Source of the DNA: Cyanobacteriota bacterium
Lineage (GTDB): Bacteria; Acidobacteriota; Vicinamibacteria; Vicinamibacterales; UBA2999
DNA length: 64,000 nt
NCBI GenBank assembly: GCA_019752015.1
Contig: JAIEMQ010000035.1
Location: 44,451-108,450, forward strand
Reading direction: 5' to 3'
The notes beneath the pieces are model-generated. The model was not told the DNA's origin. It searched no databases and worked only from the letters and a program-made list of their open reading frames with translations. Made by a program: the position numbers and the translations under genes. Below, piece by piece: positions 8,349 to 16,541 of the stretch (position 1 is the stretch's first letter; each line of letters starts with the position of its first letter).

Positions 8349-9392
8349 ATGAAGATCGGACCCATCCAACTCGAATCGCCGTTCGTTGTTTCGCCGATGG
8401 CGGGCATGACCGACACGGCGTTTCGCCGCCTGGTGAAGCGACAGGGCGGGTGCGGGCTCGTTGTGTCCGAAATGGTCAGCAGCGAAGGACTGATTCGCGG
8501 CATCGATCGCACGCTCGAGTACGCCGAGTACACCGAGGAAGAGCGTCCCGTCTCGATTCAGATTTTCGGCGGCGAGCCGGCGAAGATGGCCGAAGCCGCG
8601 CGCGTCGTCGAACAGATGGGCGCGAACATTGTCGACGTCAACATGGGCTGCCCGGTGCCGAAGATCGCGAAGCACAACGCCGGCTGCAGCCTGATGCGCG
8701 AGCCCGCGCACGCCGCGGAGATCATCGCGGCCATGTCGAAGGCCGTGAAGATTCCCGTCACCGTCAAGATGCGCAAAGGCTGGGACGACGGCGAGATCAA
8801 CGCGGGCGATCTGGCGAAGCGCGTCGAGGATGCGGGCGCAAAAGCGATCGCGATCCACGGCCGCACCGCGAAGCAGAGCTACACCGGTTGTGCCGACTGG
8901 CATTTCGTCACCGAAGTCGCCAAGACGGTATCGATTCCGGTGTTCGGATCCGGCGACTGCATCGAGCCTGAAGACATCATCTCGAGAATGAAGTCGGGCG
9001 TGAGCGGCGTGTACGTGGGCCGCGGTGTGCTGCGCAACCCGTGGATCCTCGCGCAGGCGCGCGATCTCATGGAAGGCAAGCCCGCTCGATCGATCACGGA
9101 CGAAGAGCGCGGCCAGTTCCTCCTCGATTACATGAATCTGTTGCTGTCTGAGATCGATGGCGAAGCTGAGGGCTTCAGGCATGCCCCAAGCCCCAAGCCC
9201 CAAGCCCGCGAGGCCGTAGGCCGAGAACGCTGGGTGATCAACAAGATCCGCGCGCTCTGTTCCTGGTATACGAAGGGCTTCGAAGGCGGAGCCCAGTTCC
9301 GGATTGGCGTGAACTCGGCCAAATCGATCGCCGAGCTCGAGGATTTGATCGAGAAGTTCTTCGTTCTCAATAAGATAGTGGCAAGCGCTTGA
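8349..9392 (+). CDS. dusB: tRNA-dihydrouridine synthase B
   Basis: FMN-dependent enzyme that reduces uridine in tRNA. TIM-barrel signatures are clear: MAGMTDTAFRRL, the catalytic-Cys loop MGCPVPKI, VKMRKGW and IHGRT. The length (347 residues) fits the DusB family. Between barrel and C-terminal helical domain there is an odd peptide (HAPSPKPQAREAVGRERW) encoded partly by heptad repeats (9182-9208). The reading frame is kept, so the enzyme may still work. The start is ATG 8349 after the palindromic array. Confidence 0.96.
   Translation: MKIGPIQLESPFVVSPMAGMTDTAFRRLVKRQGGCGLVVSEMVSSEGLIRGIDRTLEYAEYTEEERPVSIQIFGGEPAKMAEAARVVEQMGANIVDVNMGCPVPKIAKHNAGCSLMREPAHAAEIIAAMSKAVKIPVTVKMRKGWDDGEINAGDLAKRVEDAGAKAIAIHGRTAKQSYTGCADWHFVTEVAKTVSIPVFGSGDCIEPEDIISRMKSGVSGVYVGRGVLRNPWILAQARDLMEGKPARSITDEERGQFLLDYMNLLLSEIDGEAEGFRHAPSPKPQAREAVGRERWVINKIRALCSWYTKGFEGGAQFRIGVNSAKSIAELEDLIEKFFVLNKIVASA
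9182..9208. repeat. CCCCAAG heptad repeat inside dusB
   Basis: Four near-perfect CCCCAAG units in tandem, read in frame as a Pro/Ser/Lys peptide in the C-terminal third of DusB. Same family as 1185-1213. Confidence 0.8.
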
Positions 9393-9431
9393 GTGCTTGC
9401 ATGCTTCGCATGCACAGCCTACAATAGGTGC

Positions 9432-9674
9432 ATGCAATACACGATTCGGGGCATTCCACCAGAGGTGGACCAGGCGCTGCGAAAGCGGGCCCGATCGACC
9501 GGCAAGAGTCTGAACGAAACGGCGCTTGAAGCGCTGGCCGATGGTGCCGGCGTCGCCGGCACGTCGCGCAAGCGTCGCGACCTGAGCGACATCGTCGGAA
9601 CATGGGTGCCCGACCCGGAGTTCGAAGAAGCCCTGGCTGACCAGCGGCGGATTGATGAGGATCTCTGGCGCTGA
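9432..9674 (+). CDS. Ribbon-helix-helix type antitoxin (VapB/FitA-like)
   Basis: An 80-residue protein starting MQYTIRGIPPEVDQALR, with a ribbon-helix-helix DNA-binding N-terminus (first 45 residues) and a charged C-terminal tail that would wrap the toxin. ATG 9432 is chosen because the fold begins there; the reading frame is open further upstream without relevant sequence. It is followed by the PIN toxin with a 4-bp overlap (CTGA). It most likely binds its own promoter together with the toxin. Confidence 0.85.
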   Translation: MQYTIRGIPPEVDQALRKRARSTGKSLNETALEALADGAGVAGTSRKRRDLSDIVGTWVPDPEFEEALADQRRIDEDLWR

Positions 9675-10054
9675 GGATCGCTCTCGATACCAATCGGTAC
9701 ACTGACCTCTGTCGCGACGTTGCCGAAACCGCGCAACTGGTTGAAAAGGCGGAGGCGGTCGTGTTGCCGTTTGTTGTTGTGGCCGAGATGCGCGCAGGCT
9801 TTTCGCATGGCACCCGACAGGGCCAGAACGAGTTGACGTTGCAGCGCTTCCTGTCCAAGGCCGGCGTCAGCGTTCTCTTTCCGGATGAGCAGACGACGCA
9901 TCATTACGCGGCTGTCTACAGGCAATTGCGAAAGCAGGGCACACCCCTGCCAACAAACGACATGTGGATTGCCGCACTTGTCTTGCAGCACAATCTCGTC
10001 CTGCACTCCCGCGATGCTCACTTCGATCACCTGCCACAGCTGGTGCGCGTGTGA
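9671..10054 (+). CDS. PIN-domain toxin (VapC-like), apparent CTG start
   Basis: RNase toxin partner of the preceding antitoxin. The fold begins [10 protein letters not shown] with the first catalytic Asp; VVVAEMRAG gives the conserved Glu and [11 protein letters not shown] the third acidic site. No ATG, GTG or TTG exists in this frame between the in-frame stops at 9653-9658 and the first catalytic Asp. The only start that keeps the active site and sits at the junction is CTG 9671, overlapping the antitoxin stop as CTGA. A start at GTG 9758 or ATG 9788 would remove the first strand and the Asp. The 3' end overlaps the neuB start by 1 bp. Confidence 0.85.
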   Translation: MRIALDTNRYTDLCRDVAETAQLVEKAEAVVLPFVVVAEMRAGFSHGTRQGQNELTLQRFLSKAGVSVLFPDEQTTHHYAAVYRQLRKQGTPLPTNDMWIAALVLQHNLVLHSRDAHFDHLPQLVRV

Positions 10055-11100
10055 TGACGAGCGCTCCTGAGATCACCATCGCCGGCCGCAAGATCGGCCC
10101 CGCCCATCCTCCGCTCGTCATCGCGGAAATCGGCATCAACCACGAGGGCAGCCTCGCCGTCGCGAAGGAAATGGTCGACGCCGCGTCGCGCGCCGGCGTC
10201 GAAGTCGTCAAGCACCAGACCCACATCGTCGAAGACGAGATGAGCGGCGCGGCAAAGAAAGTCGTGCCGGGCAACGCCAGCGTGTCGATCTACGAGATCA
10301 TGGAGCGCTGCGCGCTCTCGGAACAGGACGAGCGCGAGTTGCAGCGCTACGTCGACTCGCGCGGCATGATCTTCATCAGCACGCCGTTCTCGCGCGCGGC
10401 CGCCGATCGCCTGCGCTCGATGAACGTGCCGGCGTACAAAATCGGCTCCGGCGAGTGCAACAACTATCCGCTGTTGAAACACATCGCGGAGCTCGGCAAA
10501 CCGATCATCCTCAGCACCGGCATGAACACGATCGAGAGCGTGCGCAAGGCGGTCGACATTTTCGAGAAGGCGCGCGTGCCGTACGCGCTGATGCACACCA
10601 CGAATCTCTATCCGACACCGCCGCATCTCGTTCGCCTTGGCGCGATGGTGGAGCTGGGCAAGGCATTTCCGAACGCGGTGATCGGCCTGTCCGATCACAC
10701 CACCGACAACATCGCGTGCCTGGGCGCGGTGGCGCTCGGCGCGTCGATCCTCGAGCGCCATTTCACCGACGACATGTTCCGCCCCGGCCCCGACATCGTC
10801 TGCTCGATGGACGAGAAGGTGTGCCGCGAGCTGATCGCGGCCAGCGCGAAGCTGCACCAGGAGCTCGGTGGAACGAAAGGTCCCGCGAAAGAAGAGCAGG
10901 TGACGATGGACTTCGCGTTTGCGACGGTGGTCACCATTGCGCCGATCAAGGCCGGTGAGGCGCTGACGAAACAGAATCTCTGGGTGAAGCGCCCCGGCAC
11001 CGGACCGATTCCGGCAGAACGGTATGAATCGCTCCTCGGCCGGAAAGCGCTGCGCGACCTGCCGCCCGACACGCACGTGAGCGAACAGGATCTGGTCTAG
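10054..11100 (+). CDS. neuB: N-acetylneuraminate/nonulosonate synthase (NeuB family)
   Basis: Condenses an N-acetyl sugar with phosphoenolpyruvate to make a nine-carbon sialic-acid-like sugar. It has the NeuB TIM barrel ([14 protein letters not shown] near the N-terminus, [18 protein letters not shown]) and a C-terminal SAF antifreeze-like domain (about residues 285-348). ATG 10054 overlaps the stop of the upstream toxin gene by 1 bp, so this biosynthetic gene may be translated with the TA pair. The exact product (neuraminic, legionaminic, pseudaminic acid) cannot be read from the sequence. No matching CMP-sugar synthetase was found in the window. Confidence 0.92.
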   Translation: MTSAPEITIAGRKIGPAHPPLVIAEIGINHEGSLAVAKEMVDAASRAGVEVVKHQTHIVEDEMSGAAKKVVPGNASVSIYEIMERCALSEQDERELQRYVDSRGMIFISTPFSRAAADRLRSMNVPAYKIGSGECNNYPLLKHIAELGKPIILSTGMNTIESVRKAVDIFEKARVPYALMHTTNLYPTPPHLVRLGAMVELGKAFPNAVIGLSDHTTDNIACLGAVALGASILERHFTDDMFRPGPDIVCSMDEKVCRELIAASAKLHQELGGTKGPAKEEQVTMDFAFATVVTIAPIKAGEALTKQNLWVKRPGTGPIPAERYESLLGRKALRDLPPDTHVSEQDLV

Positions 11101-11155
11101 GCATCAAGTCATCACCAATGTTGACATCAAGGCATCACACTGTTACGCTCGGGTG

Positions 11156-11389
11156 ATGCGCACGACGCTCACCCTCGATCCGGATGTCGCGGCTCGCATC
11201 AATAAAGAGGCGGCAAAAGGCGATCGCACGTTCAAGGAAATCGTGAACGACGCACTGCGCCGTGGCCTCGCTTCCCCGGCCAGACCGAAGAAACGATTCG
11301 TCCAGCGCACATACGCCGGTGGCGGGTTTCCGCCGTGGGAAGAGATCAAGCGGATGCTCCAGGACGAAGATCTCGAGCGTTACAAGTGA
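11156..11389 (+). CDS. VapB-type antitoxin
   Basis: A 77-residue ribbon-helix-helix antitoxin starting MRTTLTLDPDVAARINKE, with a toxin-binding tail ending in a basic/acidic segment (LQDEDLERYK). A GTG lies one codon upstream (11153). It overlaps the downstream PIN gene by 4 bp (GTGA). The pair stands alone after neuB. Confidence 0.85.
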   Translation: MRTTLTLDPDVAARINKEAAKGDRTFKEIVNDALRRGLASPARPKKRFVQRTYAGGGFPPWEEIKRMLQDEDLERYK

Positions 11390-11820
11390 AGCTCCTGGAC
11401 ATCAACCTCTTGCTCTACGCCACGGATCGGGAAGATGTCCGCCATCCGACCGTAGCGCCATGGTTCGACGATGTCATGAATAGCGGCGAGCGCGTGGCGA
11501 TGCCGTGGCACACCCTGCTCGGGTTCGTCCGTGTTTCCACGCAGCCCAGAGCGGGGCGAGACAGCAGGCTGACGATGAAAGACGCGCTGGAGTTCGTCAG
11601 CGATTGGCTCGAGTGGGACTCCGTGTGGATTCCAGAGCCCACAGCCAGCCATTTTCATGTTGTTTCAGAACTCCTGCGTTCGGCGCCGCGTGCCAGCCTC
11701 GTGTCGGATGCGCACCTCGCGGCTCTCGCGATCGAAAACGGCTTGGTTCTATGCTCGACCGATTTGGACTTCCGGCTGTTCAAGAATCTGCGCCTGCTGA
11801 ATCCGCTCGACGCGGATTAA
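11386..11820 (+). CDS. VapC-type PIN toxin
   Basis: A 144-residue PIN RNase starting MKLLDINLLLYATD (Asp 5 is the first catalytic residue), with PWHTLLGFVRV in the middle and SDAHLAALAIENGLVLCSTDLDF near the C-terminus, all typical of the VapC subgroup with a long central helix pair. The GTG start overlaps the antitoxin stop. Its 3' end runs convergently into a truncated - strand gene (11749-11994), as expected if this pair inserted there. Confidence 0.88.
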   Translation: MKLLDINLLLYATDREDVRHPTVAPWFDDVMNSGERVAMPWHTLLGFVRVSTQPRAGRDSRLTMKDALEFVSDWLEWDSVWIPEPTASHFHVVSELLRSAPRASLVSDAHLAALAIENGLVLCSTDLDFRLFKNLRLLNPLDAD

Positions 11821-11994
11821 TCCAGCTGTAACGGTGCCCTTCACCTTCCGGCCGTCGAGCGTCTGCACCTCGACCTTCGTTCCCAGCGGAATCGCCTCCG
11901 CCACCTTGCGCCAGGTCTGCGCCTCTTGAGCGAATGCATTTCCCGCCATGAGAGTAATCCACGAAACGATCAACGCGATGGCCGTGCTCTTCAT
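11749..11994 (-). pseudogene. Truncated exported protein, 3' end replaced by antisense of the VapC gene
   Basis: From ATG 11994 it encodes a good signal peptide (MKSTAIALIVSWITLMAGNAFA) and a short beta-rich piece (VEVQTLDGRKVKGTVTAG). From about 11825 on, the frame only reads the antisense strand of the VapC gene to a stop at 11749. It is best explained as the 5' part of a gene cut off by the TA pair. It overlaps the preceding fragment by ATGA. The family was not recognised. Confidence 0.55.
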
Positions 11995-12158
11995 AACAAG
12001 ATCCGGCCCGGGTTGCTCCACCCGTACTCGTATTCGGTCTTGACATTACGGGTCCAGTAATACGAGATCGAGCCCGCATACCGGCCTTCCGCATACCAGT
12101 CGTCGTAATTCGGCGCTTTTCCTTCGTCCGGCCGGTTCGAAATCATCCCGGCGCTCAC
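11991..12158 (-). pseudogene. Short gene remnant between vapC and the truncated exported protein
   Basis: About 55 codons starting at GTG 12158 (GTGA overlap with the vapC stop), or ATG 12146. The peptide is rich in Tyr and Trp (EGRYAGSISYYWTRN, EYEYGWSNPGR), which resembles a piece of an outer-membrane beta-barrel protein. No full domain is present. It ends in ATGA with the next fragment. Probably the leftover of an older operon into which TA modules were inserted. Confidence 0.45.
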
Positions 12159-12571
12159 GCCGACGGATCGATCAGCTTCAGTCCCTCGATGCCTTCGAAA
12201 TCCCGGGTATTCAGCGTGGCGAGCGCGAAGCCGGTCGTGATCGCAATGGCCGCGAACTGCGCGTCAAGCGCTTCGATCGGACGGCCCGCGCGCCGCCGCG
12301 CCGCCACGATGCGGGCGAACTGTTCGGCCGCCAGCGCATCGAACGGCGCGCATTGTTGTCCAAACAGGTGGAGGGCGCGATCGATCGCGAGGCGCAGCTC
12401 CGACTTTTTTCGGCCATCGGCCATCAACTCGATTCCCAAGCGGAGTTCGGCGATGGCGATCACCGAAATCCAGAGCGCTGCCGGGTCGTAGCCGTTGATC
12501 CAGGTCTGTACTTTTGGGTTCGGCCGGGCCTTGACGATGTCCGAAACGACGTTGGTGTCGAGGAGAATCAT
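12155..12571 (-). CDS. FitB/VapC-type PIN toxin (module A)
   Basis: A 138-residue PIN RNase with MILLDTNVVSDIV (Asp 5), AIAELRLGIEL, and the C-terminal ATLNTRDFEGIEGLKLIDP typical of the FitB subgroup. It is preceded by its FitA-like antitoxin with a 4-bp overlap. It is a paralogue of the toxin at 15771-16187. Confidence 0.92.
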   Translation of the reverse strand: MILLDTNVVSDIVKARPNPKVQTWINGYDPAALWISVIAIAELRLGIELMADGRKKSELRLAIDRALHLFGQQCAPFDALAAEQFARIVAARRRAGRPIEALDAQFAAIAITTGFALATLNTRDFEGIEGLKLIDPSA

Positions 12572-12843
12572 TTGTCCTCGTCGTCGGCGTCGACGTGGAA
12601 CACCTGTGGATTAAATGGGTAGCTCGACCTGGGCGGGATCTCGAGCTCGCCCACGACGCCGTGTTCTTCGAAGATGCGGCGCAAGCGCGTTCCGAGGCCC
12701 TCCCTGGACGTAGGGACGCGACGCAACTGGGCGCTCAGGATGACCCGGGCTTCCTCCTCCATGGATCGCCCATTCGCCGCCGCCCGTTTCCTTAGCGCTG
12801 CTTTTACAAAATCGTCGAGGTTTCTGATGAGCAACGTAGCCAT
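12568..12843 (-). CDS. FitA-type antitoxin (module A)
   Basis: A 91-residue ribbon-helix-helix protein starting MATLLIRNLDDFVKAALRKR, with SMEEEAR and a C-terminal tail containing GLGTRLRRIFEEHG and GELEIPPR that would bind the PIN toxin. The first 36 residues are almost identical to those of the antitoxin at 16184-16450, while the tails differ. Directly upstream are three GATATC hexamers at 9-bp spacing (12846-12869) and no Shine-Dalgarno sequence. Confidence 0.92.
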   Translation of the reverse strand: MATLLIRNLDDFVKAALRKRAAANGRSMEEEARVILSAQLRRVPTSREGLGTRLRRIFEEHGVVGELEIPPRSSYPFNPQVFHVDADDEDK

Positions 12844-12845
12844 GC

Positions 12846-12869
12846 GATATCAATGATATCACTGATATC
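12846..12869 (-). promoter_or_regulatory. Putative FitA operator: three GATATC boxes, 9-bp period
   Basis: GATATC at 12846, 12855 and 12864, 2 bp upstream of the antitoxin ATG on the - strand. The same array with two boxes precedes the other two FitA-like genes (16453-16467, 18954-18968). The element contains TATCAT, close to a -10 box, so operator and promoter probably overlap and the mRNA may be leaderless. Confidence 0.7.
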
Positions 12870-12875
12870 TCTTGC

Positions 12876-12969
12876 CCGGGAAACCGGGAACCGGGAACCG
12901 GGAAGGAACCGGGGACCCGTTGGAACCAACCCTTGGAACCTTTGGAACCCCTGGAACCCTTGGAACCGC
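12876..12969. repeat. GGGAACC and TTGGAACC heptad/octad tandem repeats
   Basis: First about five GGGAACC-type heptads, then about five TTGGAACC/CTGGAACC octads, filling the gap between the divergent FitA antitoxin and the kinase gene. Related GGGAACC repeats are at 62957-62991. They would lie in or just before the kinase promoter. Confidence 0.85.
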
Positions 12970-12990
12970 TAGAATCTTTTCGCTCCAGCA

Positions 12991-15711
12991 ATGGCTTCAC
13001 CCGAACCGACACAAATCGGTCGCTATGAAGTTGTGTCCCGCCTCGGCCAGGGCGGCATGGGATCCCTCTATCTCGCCAAGGATCCGAAGATTGGCCGCCT
13101 CGTGGCGATCAAGCTCGTGCGCCAGGAGTTCGATTCGCCCGACGCGCGCCAGCGGTTCGCGCGCGAAGCGCAGTCGGCCGGCACGCTCCGCCATCCGAAC
13201 ATCGTCACCATCTTCGACGTCGACGAGCACGACGGGCTGCCGTTCATCGCGATGGAATACATCGACGGTGAGACGCTCGCCGAGATCGTCAAGCGCAAGG
13301 CGCTGCTGCCGATCCCGAAGCGCATTCAGTGGGTCGAGGATCTCTGTTCGGGCCTGGCTTACGCGCATCGCCAGGGCGTGATTCACCGCGACATCAAGCC
13401 GGCCAACTTGATGATCGATACCGAAGGCGCGCTCAAGATTCTCGACTTCGGCCTGGCGCGGCGCGACGCGTCGAAGTTCACGCAGTCGCACGTCATCATC
13501 GGCACGCCGAACTACATGTCGCCCGAGCAGATCCGCGGGCAGAACATCGACACCCGAAGCGACATCTTCGCCGTCGGCGCGCTGCTCTACGAAGTCCTCA
13601 CCTACAAGGAGGCCTTCCCTGGCGCCGTGCACCAGACGATGCACAAGATCCTGCACGAGGAGCCGGAGCCGCTCGACACGTATCTCCCCGGCGTCGATCC
13701 GCAGCTCCCGAAGATCCTCGCCCGTTCGATTGTCAAGGATCGCGACGGCCGGTATCCCGATCTGTCGATGATGAAGAACGAGCTGGCCGAGACGCGCACG
13801 CGCATCGAGGCCGCGGCGCTGTCCGGCGCGGCCGACGCGGCCACGATGCCGATGGGCAAGGACGCGCGCTTCAACATCCCGACCCAGACGCAGCGCATGT
13901 CGCAGGGCGGAGCAACGGCGCCTGCTTCGTCGCAGGGGCAGGGATCGCGCACCGGCTCGTCGCGCGCATCGAAGCGCTACCAGACCAATCGCCAGTCGCT
14001 GCAGCGCCGCCGCTCGGAGCAGATCACCGCGCTGCTCGACGACGCCAGGCGCATGTTCGAGGCGGGTGATCTCGACAAGGCCCGCGACAAGTGCGATGAA
14101 GCGCTGATGTTCGACCCGGATCATCCGGGCGGGCTTCAGTTGATGGACGACATTGCCATCGAGATCGATCGCCAGGCGCTGGCGAAGATCATCGGCGAGG
14201 CGCGAGCGGAGCTGCAGAAGGGCCAGCTCGATCGCGCCGAAGCGCTCGTCGCGGATGCGCGGCAACTGTCGCCAGAATCGGCGGACGTTCAGCAGTTGCA
14301 GGAGGCGATCGACACCACCCGCCGCGAGATCGAGCGCACGCGTCAGATCCAGGAGACCATGCGCCGCGCCCGGGCGCGCTTCTCCGAGGGCGGATTCGAA
14401 GCGGCGATCCGCGCCGCCGGCGAAGTGCTCGCGATCGATCCGGAAAACGCGCAGGCGAAAGATCTCCAGCAGCGCGCGCACGACGCGATCGAGCAGCACA
14501 AGACGCGCGGCGAGCGCGATGCCGCCGCGCAGGCCGCCGTCGCCGTCGCGAGAAAGAAGTTCGAGAGCGGCGACAAGGACGGTGCGATCAAGGAGCTGCA
14601 GTCCTTCCAGGGCAAGCACGATCTGGTGACGGCGTTTCTCGCCACGCTCAAGGGCGAGTCCTTCGACTCGGGAGACTCGGCGCAAGGCGCCGAGTCCCCT
14701 CGCTCAGGATCCGGCGGCGAGACGGCGCACATTCTACGTGGCGCGCGGGGGGAAGCGCCGAACCTCCCGGCGCGCCGGAATTTCCTGGTCGTCGCCGCCA
14801 TCTTCATCGTCGCCGTCGTCGCCGCCGCGATCGGTTATCTGCAGACGATCAGGAACTCGCCTTCGCCGTCCAGCAATCAATCGACGGCTTCGGCGCAGCA
14901 GGCTCTTGCGCCTGGTAATTCAACAGCTGCTGCACCGATCGCCGCGCCGCCGCCGCTGGCGCCGGTGACCGCGCCGGTCACCACGGAGAACACGCAGGAC
15001 TCGAGAGACGTCCTTGCAGTCTACGCGCTCCTCAACAAGAACGACATTCCGGGCGCGCAGAAGATCTACGCCGCGATTCGCCGGAGGAATCCCAAGTACG
15101 AGGGACTTTCCGACCTCAACACCGCAATCGACGCGCGCGCGTCGGACATCAGGAAACAGGAAGACGCGGTCAAGGCCACTGAAGACGCCAACGCGCGCAA
15201 CGCGATGTTGCTCGAGGAAGAGAAGAAGCGCACGGCTGCGGCGCAGCAGGAAGCGGAAGACGCCAAGGCTAAGGCAGCGCCGATCATGTCGGTGGCGCCG
15301 GGCGGCGCGTTCATCGCGCCGAGCGCGCCGCCGACGCCGTTACTGAGAGGTCAAGTCGAGCGCCCCGAGATCGAGAAGGCGATTCAGCAATGGGCGGACG
15401 CGTTCGCGAAGCTCGATGTGAACGCGCTCAGCCAGATCCGCACGCTCAGTGAGACCGAAATGAATCGCTGGCGGAACACGTTCAAGGGCATGGCGACGTT
15501 CAAGATGAACGTGAGCGTGATGGGCGATCCGCTGGTGATCGACAACGACGCGATCGTGGACGTTCAGGAGACGGCGCAGTACACGCGCGGCAAGGGGCAG
15601 CCGCTCCTCTCGATGAACACGACGAACATCAAGTATCGCCTCCGGAAGATCGGCGGCCAGTGGCGCGTGATCCGTCCGGACCAGCCGATGCCGAAAGAAA
15701 GTTCGCAATAA
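12991..15711 (+). CDS. Serine/threonine protein kinase with TPR-like region and one membrane segment
   Basis: A PknB-type Hanks kinase of 906 residues. It has a Gly-rich loop (LGQGGMGSLYLA, about residue 15), VAIKLV Lys (about 39), catalytic loop HRDIKPANLM (about 132), DFG (about 152) and TPNYMSPEQ. The kinase domain is followed by a basic linker, a TPR-like helical region (about 340-540), one transmembrane segment (about 598-617), a Pro/Ala linker, a coiled coil and a SnoaL/NTF2-like C-terminal domain (last 115 residues, ending near IGGQWRVIRPDQ) that would be outside the cytoplasm. A palindromic repeat at 14662-14707 adds a linker before the membrane segment. A piece of a paralogous C-terminus is at 17508-17555. 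Confidence 0.93.
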   Translation: MASPEPTQIGRYEVVSRLGQGGMGSLYLAKDPKIGRLVAIKLVRQEFDSPDARQRFAREAQSAGTLRHPNIVTIFDVDEHDGLPFIAMEYIDGETLAEIVKRKALLPIPKRIQWVEDLCSGLAYAHRQGVIHRDIKPANLMIDTEGALKILDFGLARRDASKFTQSHVIIGTPNYMSPEQIRGQNIDTRSDIFAVGALLYEVLTYKEAFPGAVHQTMHKILHEEPEPLDTYLPGVDPQLPKILARSIVKDRDGRYPDLSMMKNELAETRTRIEAAALSGAADAATMPMGKDARFNIPTQTQRMSQGGATAPASSQGQGSRTGSSRASKRYQTNRQSLQRRRSEQITALLDDARRMFEAGDLDKARDKCDEALMFDPDHPGGLQLMDDIAIEIDRQALAKIIGEARAELQKGQLDRAEALVADARQLSPESADVQQLQEAIDTTRREIERTRQIQETMRRARARFSEGGFEAAIRAAGEVLAIDPENAQAKDLQQRAHDAIEQHKTRGERDAAAQAAVAVARKKFESGDKDGAIKELQSFQGKHDLVTAFLATLKGESFDSGDSAQGAESPRSGSGGETAHILRGARGEAPNLPARRNFLVVAAIFIVAVVAAAIGYLQTIRNSPSPSSNQSTASAQQALAPGNSTAAAPIAAPPPLAPVTAPVTTENTQDSRDVLAVYALLNKNDIPGAQKIYAAIRRRNPKYEGLSDLNTAIDARASDIRKQEDAVKATEDANARNAMLLEEEKKRTAAAQQEAEDAKAKAAPIMSVAPGGAFIAPSAPPTPLLRGQVERPEIEKAIQQWADAFAKLDVNALSQIRTLSETEMNRWRNTFKGMATFKMNVSVMGDPLVIDNDAIVDVQETAQYTRGKGQPLLSMNTTNIKYRLRKIGGQWRVIRPDQPMPKESSQ
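14662..14707. repeat. Palindromic repeat inside the kinase gene, TTCGACTCG...CTCGCTCAGG family
   Basis: Ends TCCTTCGACTCG and CCTCGCTCAGGA, with a perfect inner stem GACTCGGCGC-aa-GGCGCCGAGTC type. Same ends as the mfd element at 3896-3938. Read in frame as an Asp/Ser/Gly-rich linker. Confidence 0.75.
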
Positions 15712-15770
15712 CTCAGATTATTCTTACGCCGGCTCCGGCGGCGTGGCTTCGCCATTCTTCGGTCACGTGA

Positions 15771-16187
15771 TCACGTCGAAGGATCGAGCAGCTTCAGTCC
15801 GTCGATCCCGTCGAAGTCTTTCACATTCAGGGTTGCGACCATGAAGCCGCGGCAGAGCGCTGTCGCGGCGATCAGCGCGTCGAACTCGTTGATGGGTCTG
15901 CCCGCCCCACTCCTCGCCCTGATGACCTTCGCGTAATCATCAGCGGCCAGGCCTTCGAACGCGACCGGGTATCGCCCGAAGCGATCGAGCAATTCCGCGA
16001 CGAGCGTCATCAATTCCGCTTTGCGTTTGCCGTCCGGCAGCATCGCAAGCCCGGTTTTCAGTTCGGCGACGGTCAGCGCTGACGTGTAGTAATCACGCCA
16101 TTCATTGGCATCGAGCCACGCCACCACGTTCGGATTCGGCGACGGTTTCGACAACTCCGAGATGACGTTGGTGTCGAGGAGGATCAT
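15771..16187 (-). CDS. FitB/VapC-type PIN toxin (module B)
   Basis: A 138-residue PIN RNase: MILLDTNVISELSKPSPNPNV (cut to the family start), ALTVAELKTGL with the conserved Glu, and ATLNVKDFDGIDGLKLLDP at the end. It is a paralogue of the toxin at 12155-12571, with the same length and gene order. It overlaps its antitoxin by 4 bp. Downstream on the - strand is a short GC hairpin (15727-15741) and the motif CATTCTTCGGTCA, which recurs at 19742-19754. Confidence 0.92.
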   Translation of the reverse strand: MILLDTNVISELSKPSPNPNVVAWLDANEWRDYYTSALTVAELKTGLAMLPDGKRKAELMTLVAELLDRFGRYPVAFEGLAADDYAKVIRARSGAGRPINEFDALIAATALCRGFMVATLNVKDFDGIDGLKLLDPST

Positions 16188-16450
16188 GACGACGGCTCGT
16201 CATCGGCGAAAGGATTTCTGATCCTGGCGGGCCGGCGCGGCGGAACGAGCAGCTCGCCGCCGCCGATCTCGGCGAACCGCCGCGACAACCACGTTCCCAG
16301 TCCTTCGCCCGGCCTGCGCGAATCGCGGAACACCTCGGCGTCGAGGATGCGTCTGGCCTCTTCCTCCATCGACCGGCCGTTAGCGGCCGCCCTTTTTCTC
16401 AGAGCTGCCTTCACGGCATCGTCCAGGTTCCTTATCAATAAGGTGGCCAT
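16184..16450 (-). CDS. FitA-type antitoxin (module B)
   Basis: An 88-residue ribbon-helix-helix antitoxin. The N-terminal 36 residues differ from module A at only two positions, while the toxin-binding tail (GLGTWLSRRF, GGGELLVPPRR) has diverged. Two GATATC boxes precede the ATG directly. The conserved DNA-binding half and diverged tail suggest shared operators but separate toxin specificity. Confidence 0.92.
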   Translation of the reverse strand: MATLLIRNLDDAVKAALRKRAAANGRSMEEEARRILDAEVFRDSRRPGEGLGTWLSRRFAEIGGGELLVPPRRPARIRNPFADDEPSS

Positions 16451-16452
16451 GT

Positions 16453-16467
16453 GATATCAAAGATATC
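16453..16467 (-). promoter_or_regulatory. Putative FitA operator: two GATATC boxes
   Basis: GATATC at 16453 and 16462 (9-bp period, AAA spacer), 2 bp before the antitoxin start codon on the - strand. No ribosome binding site separates it from the ATG. Confidence 0.7.
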
Positions 16468-16541
16468 ATCAATAGGGGTGTTGACGGGGTGTGGACGGGA
16501 GACGATTGAGACGGTGAGACGACTATGATACGATCGGGTCC

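Noticed and set aside
8295..9437. 380-codon frame on the - strand opposite dusB
   Set aside because: The + strand DusB motifs are complete; the reverse frame is rich in Arg, His and Asp without a fold signature.
10027..11076. 349-codon frame on the - strand opposite neuB
   Set aside because: Shadow of the NeuB gene; no domain seen.
12997..14685. 562-codon frame on the - strand inside the kinase gene
   Set aside because: Antisense of a clear Hanks kinase with TPRs; no domain pattern in the reverse protein.
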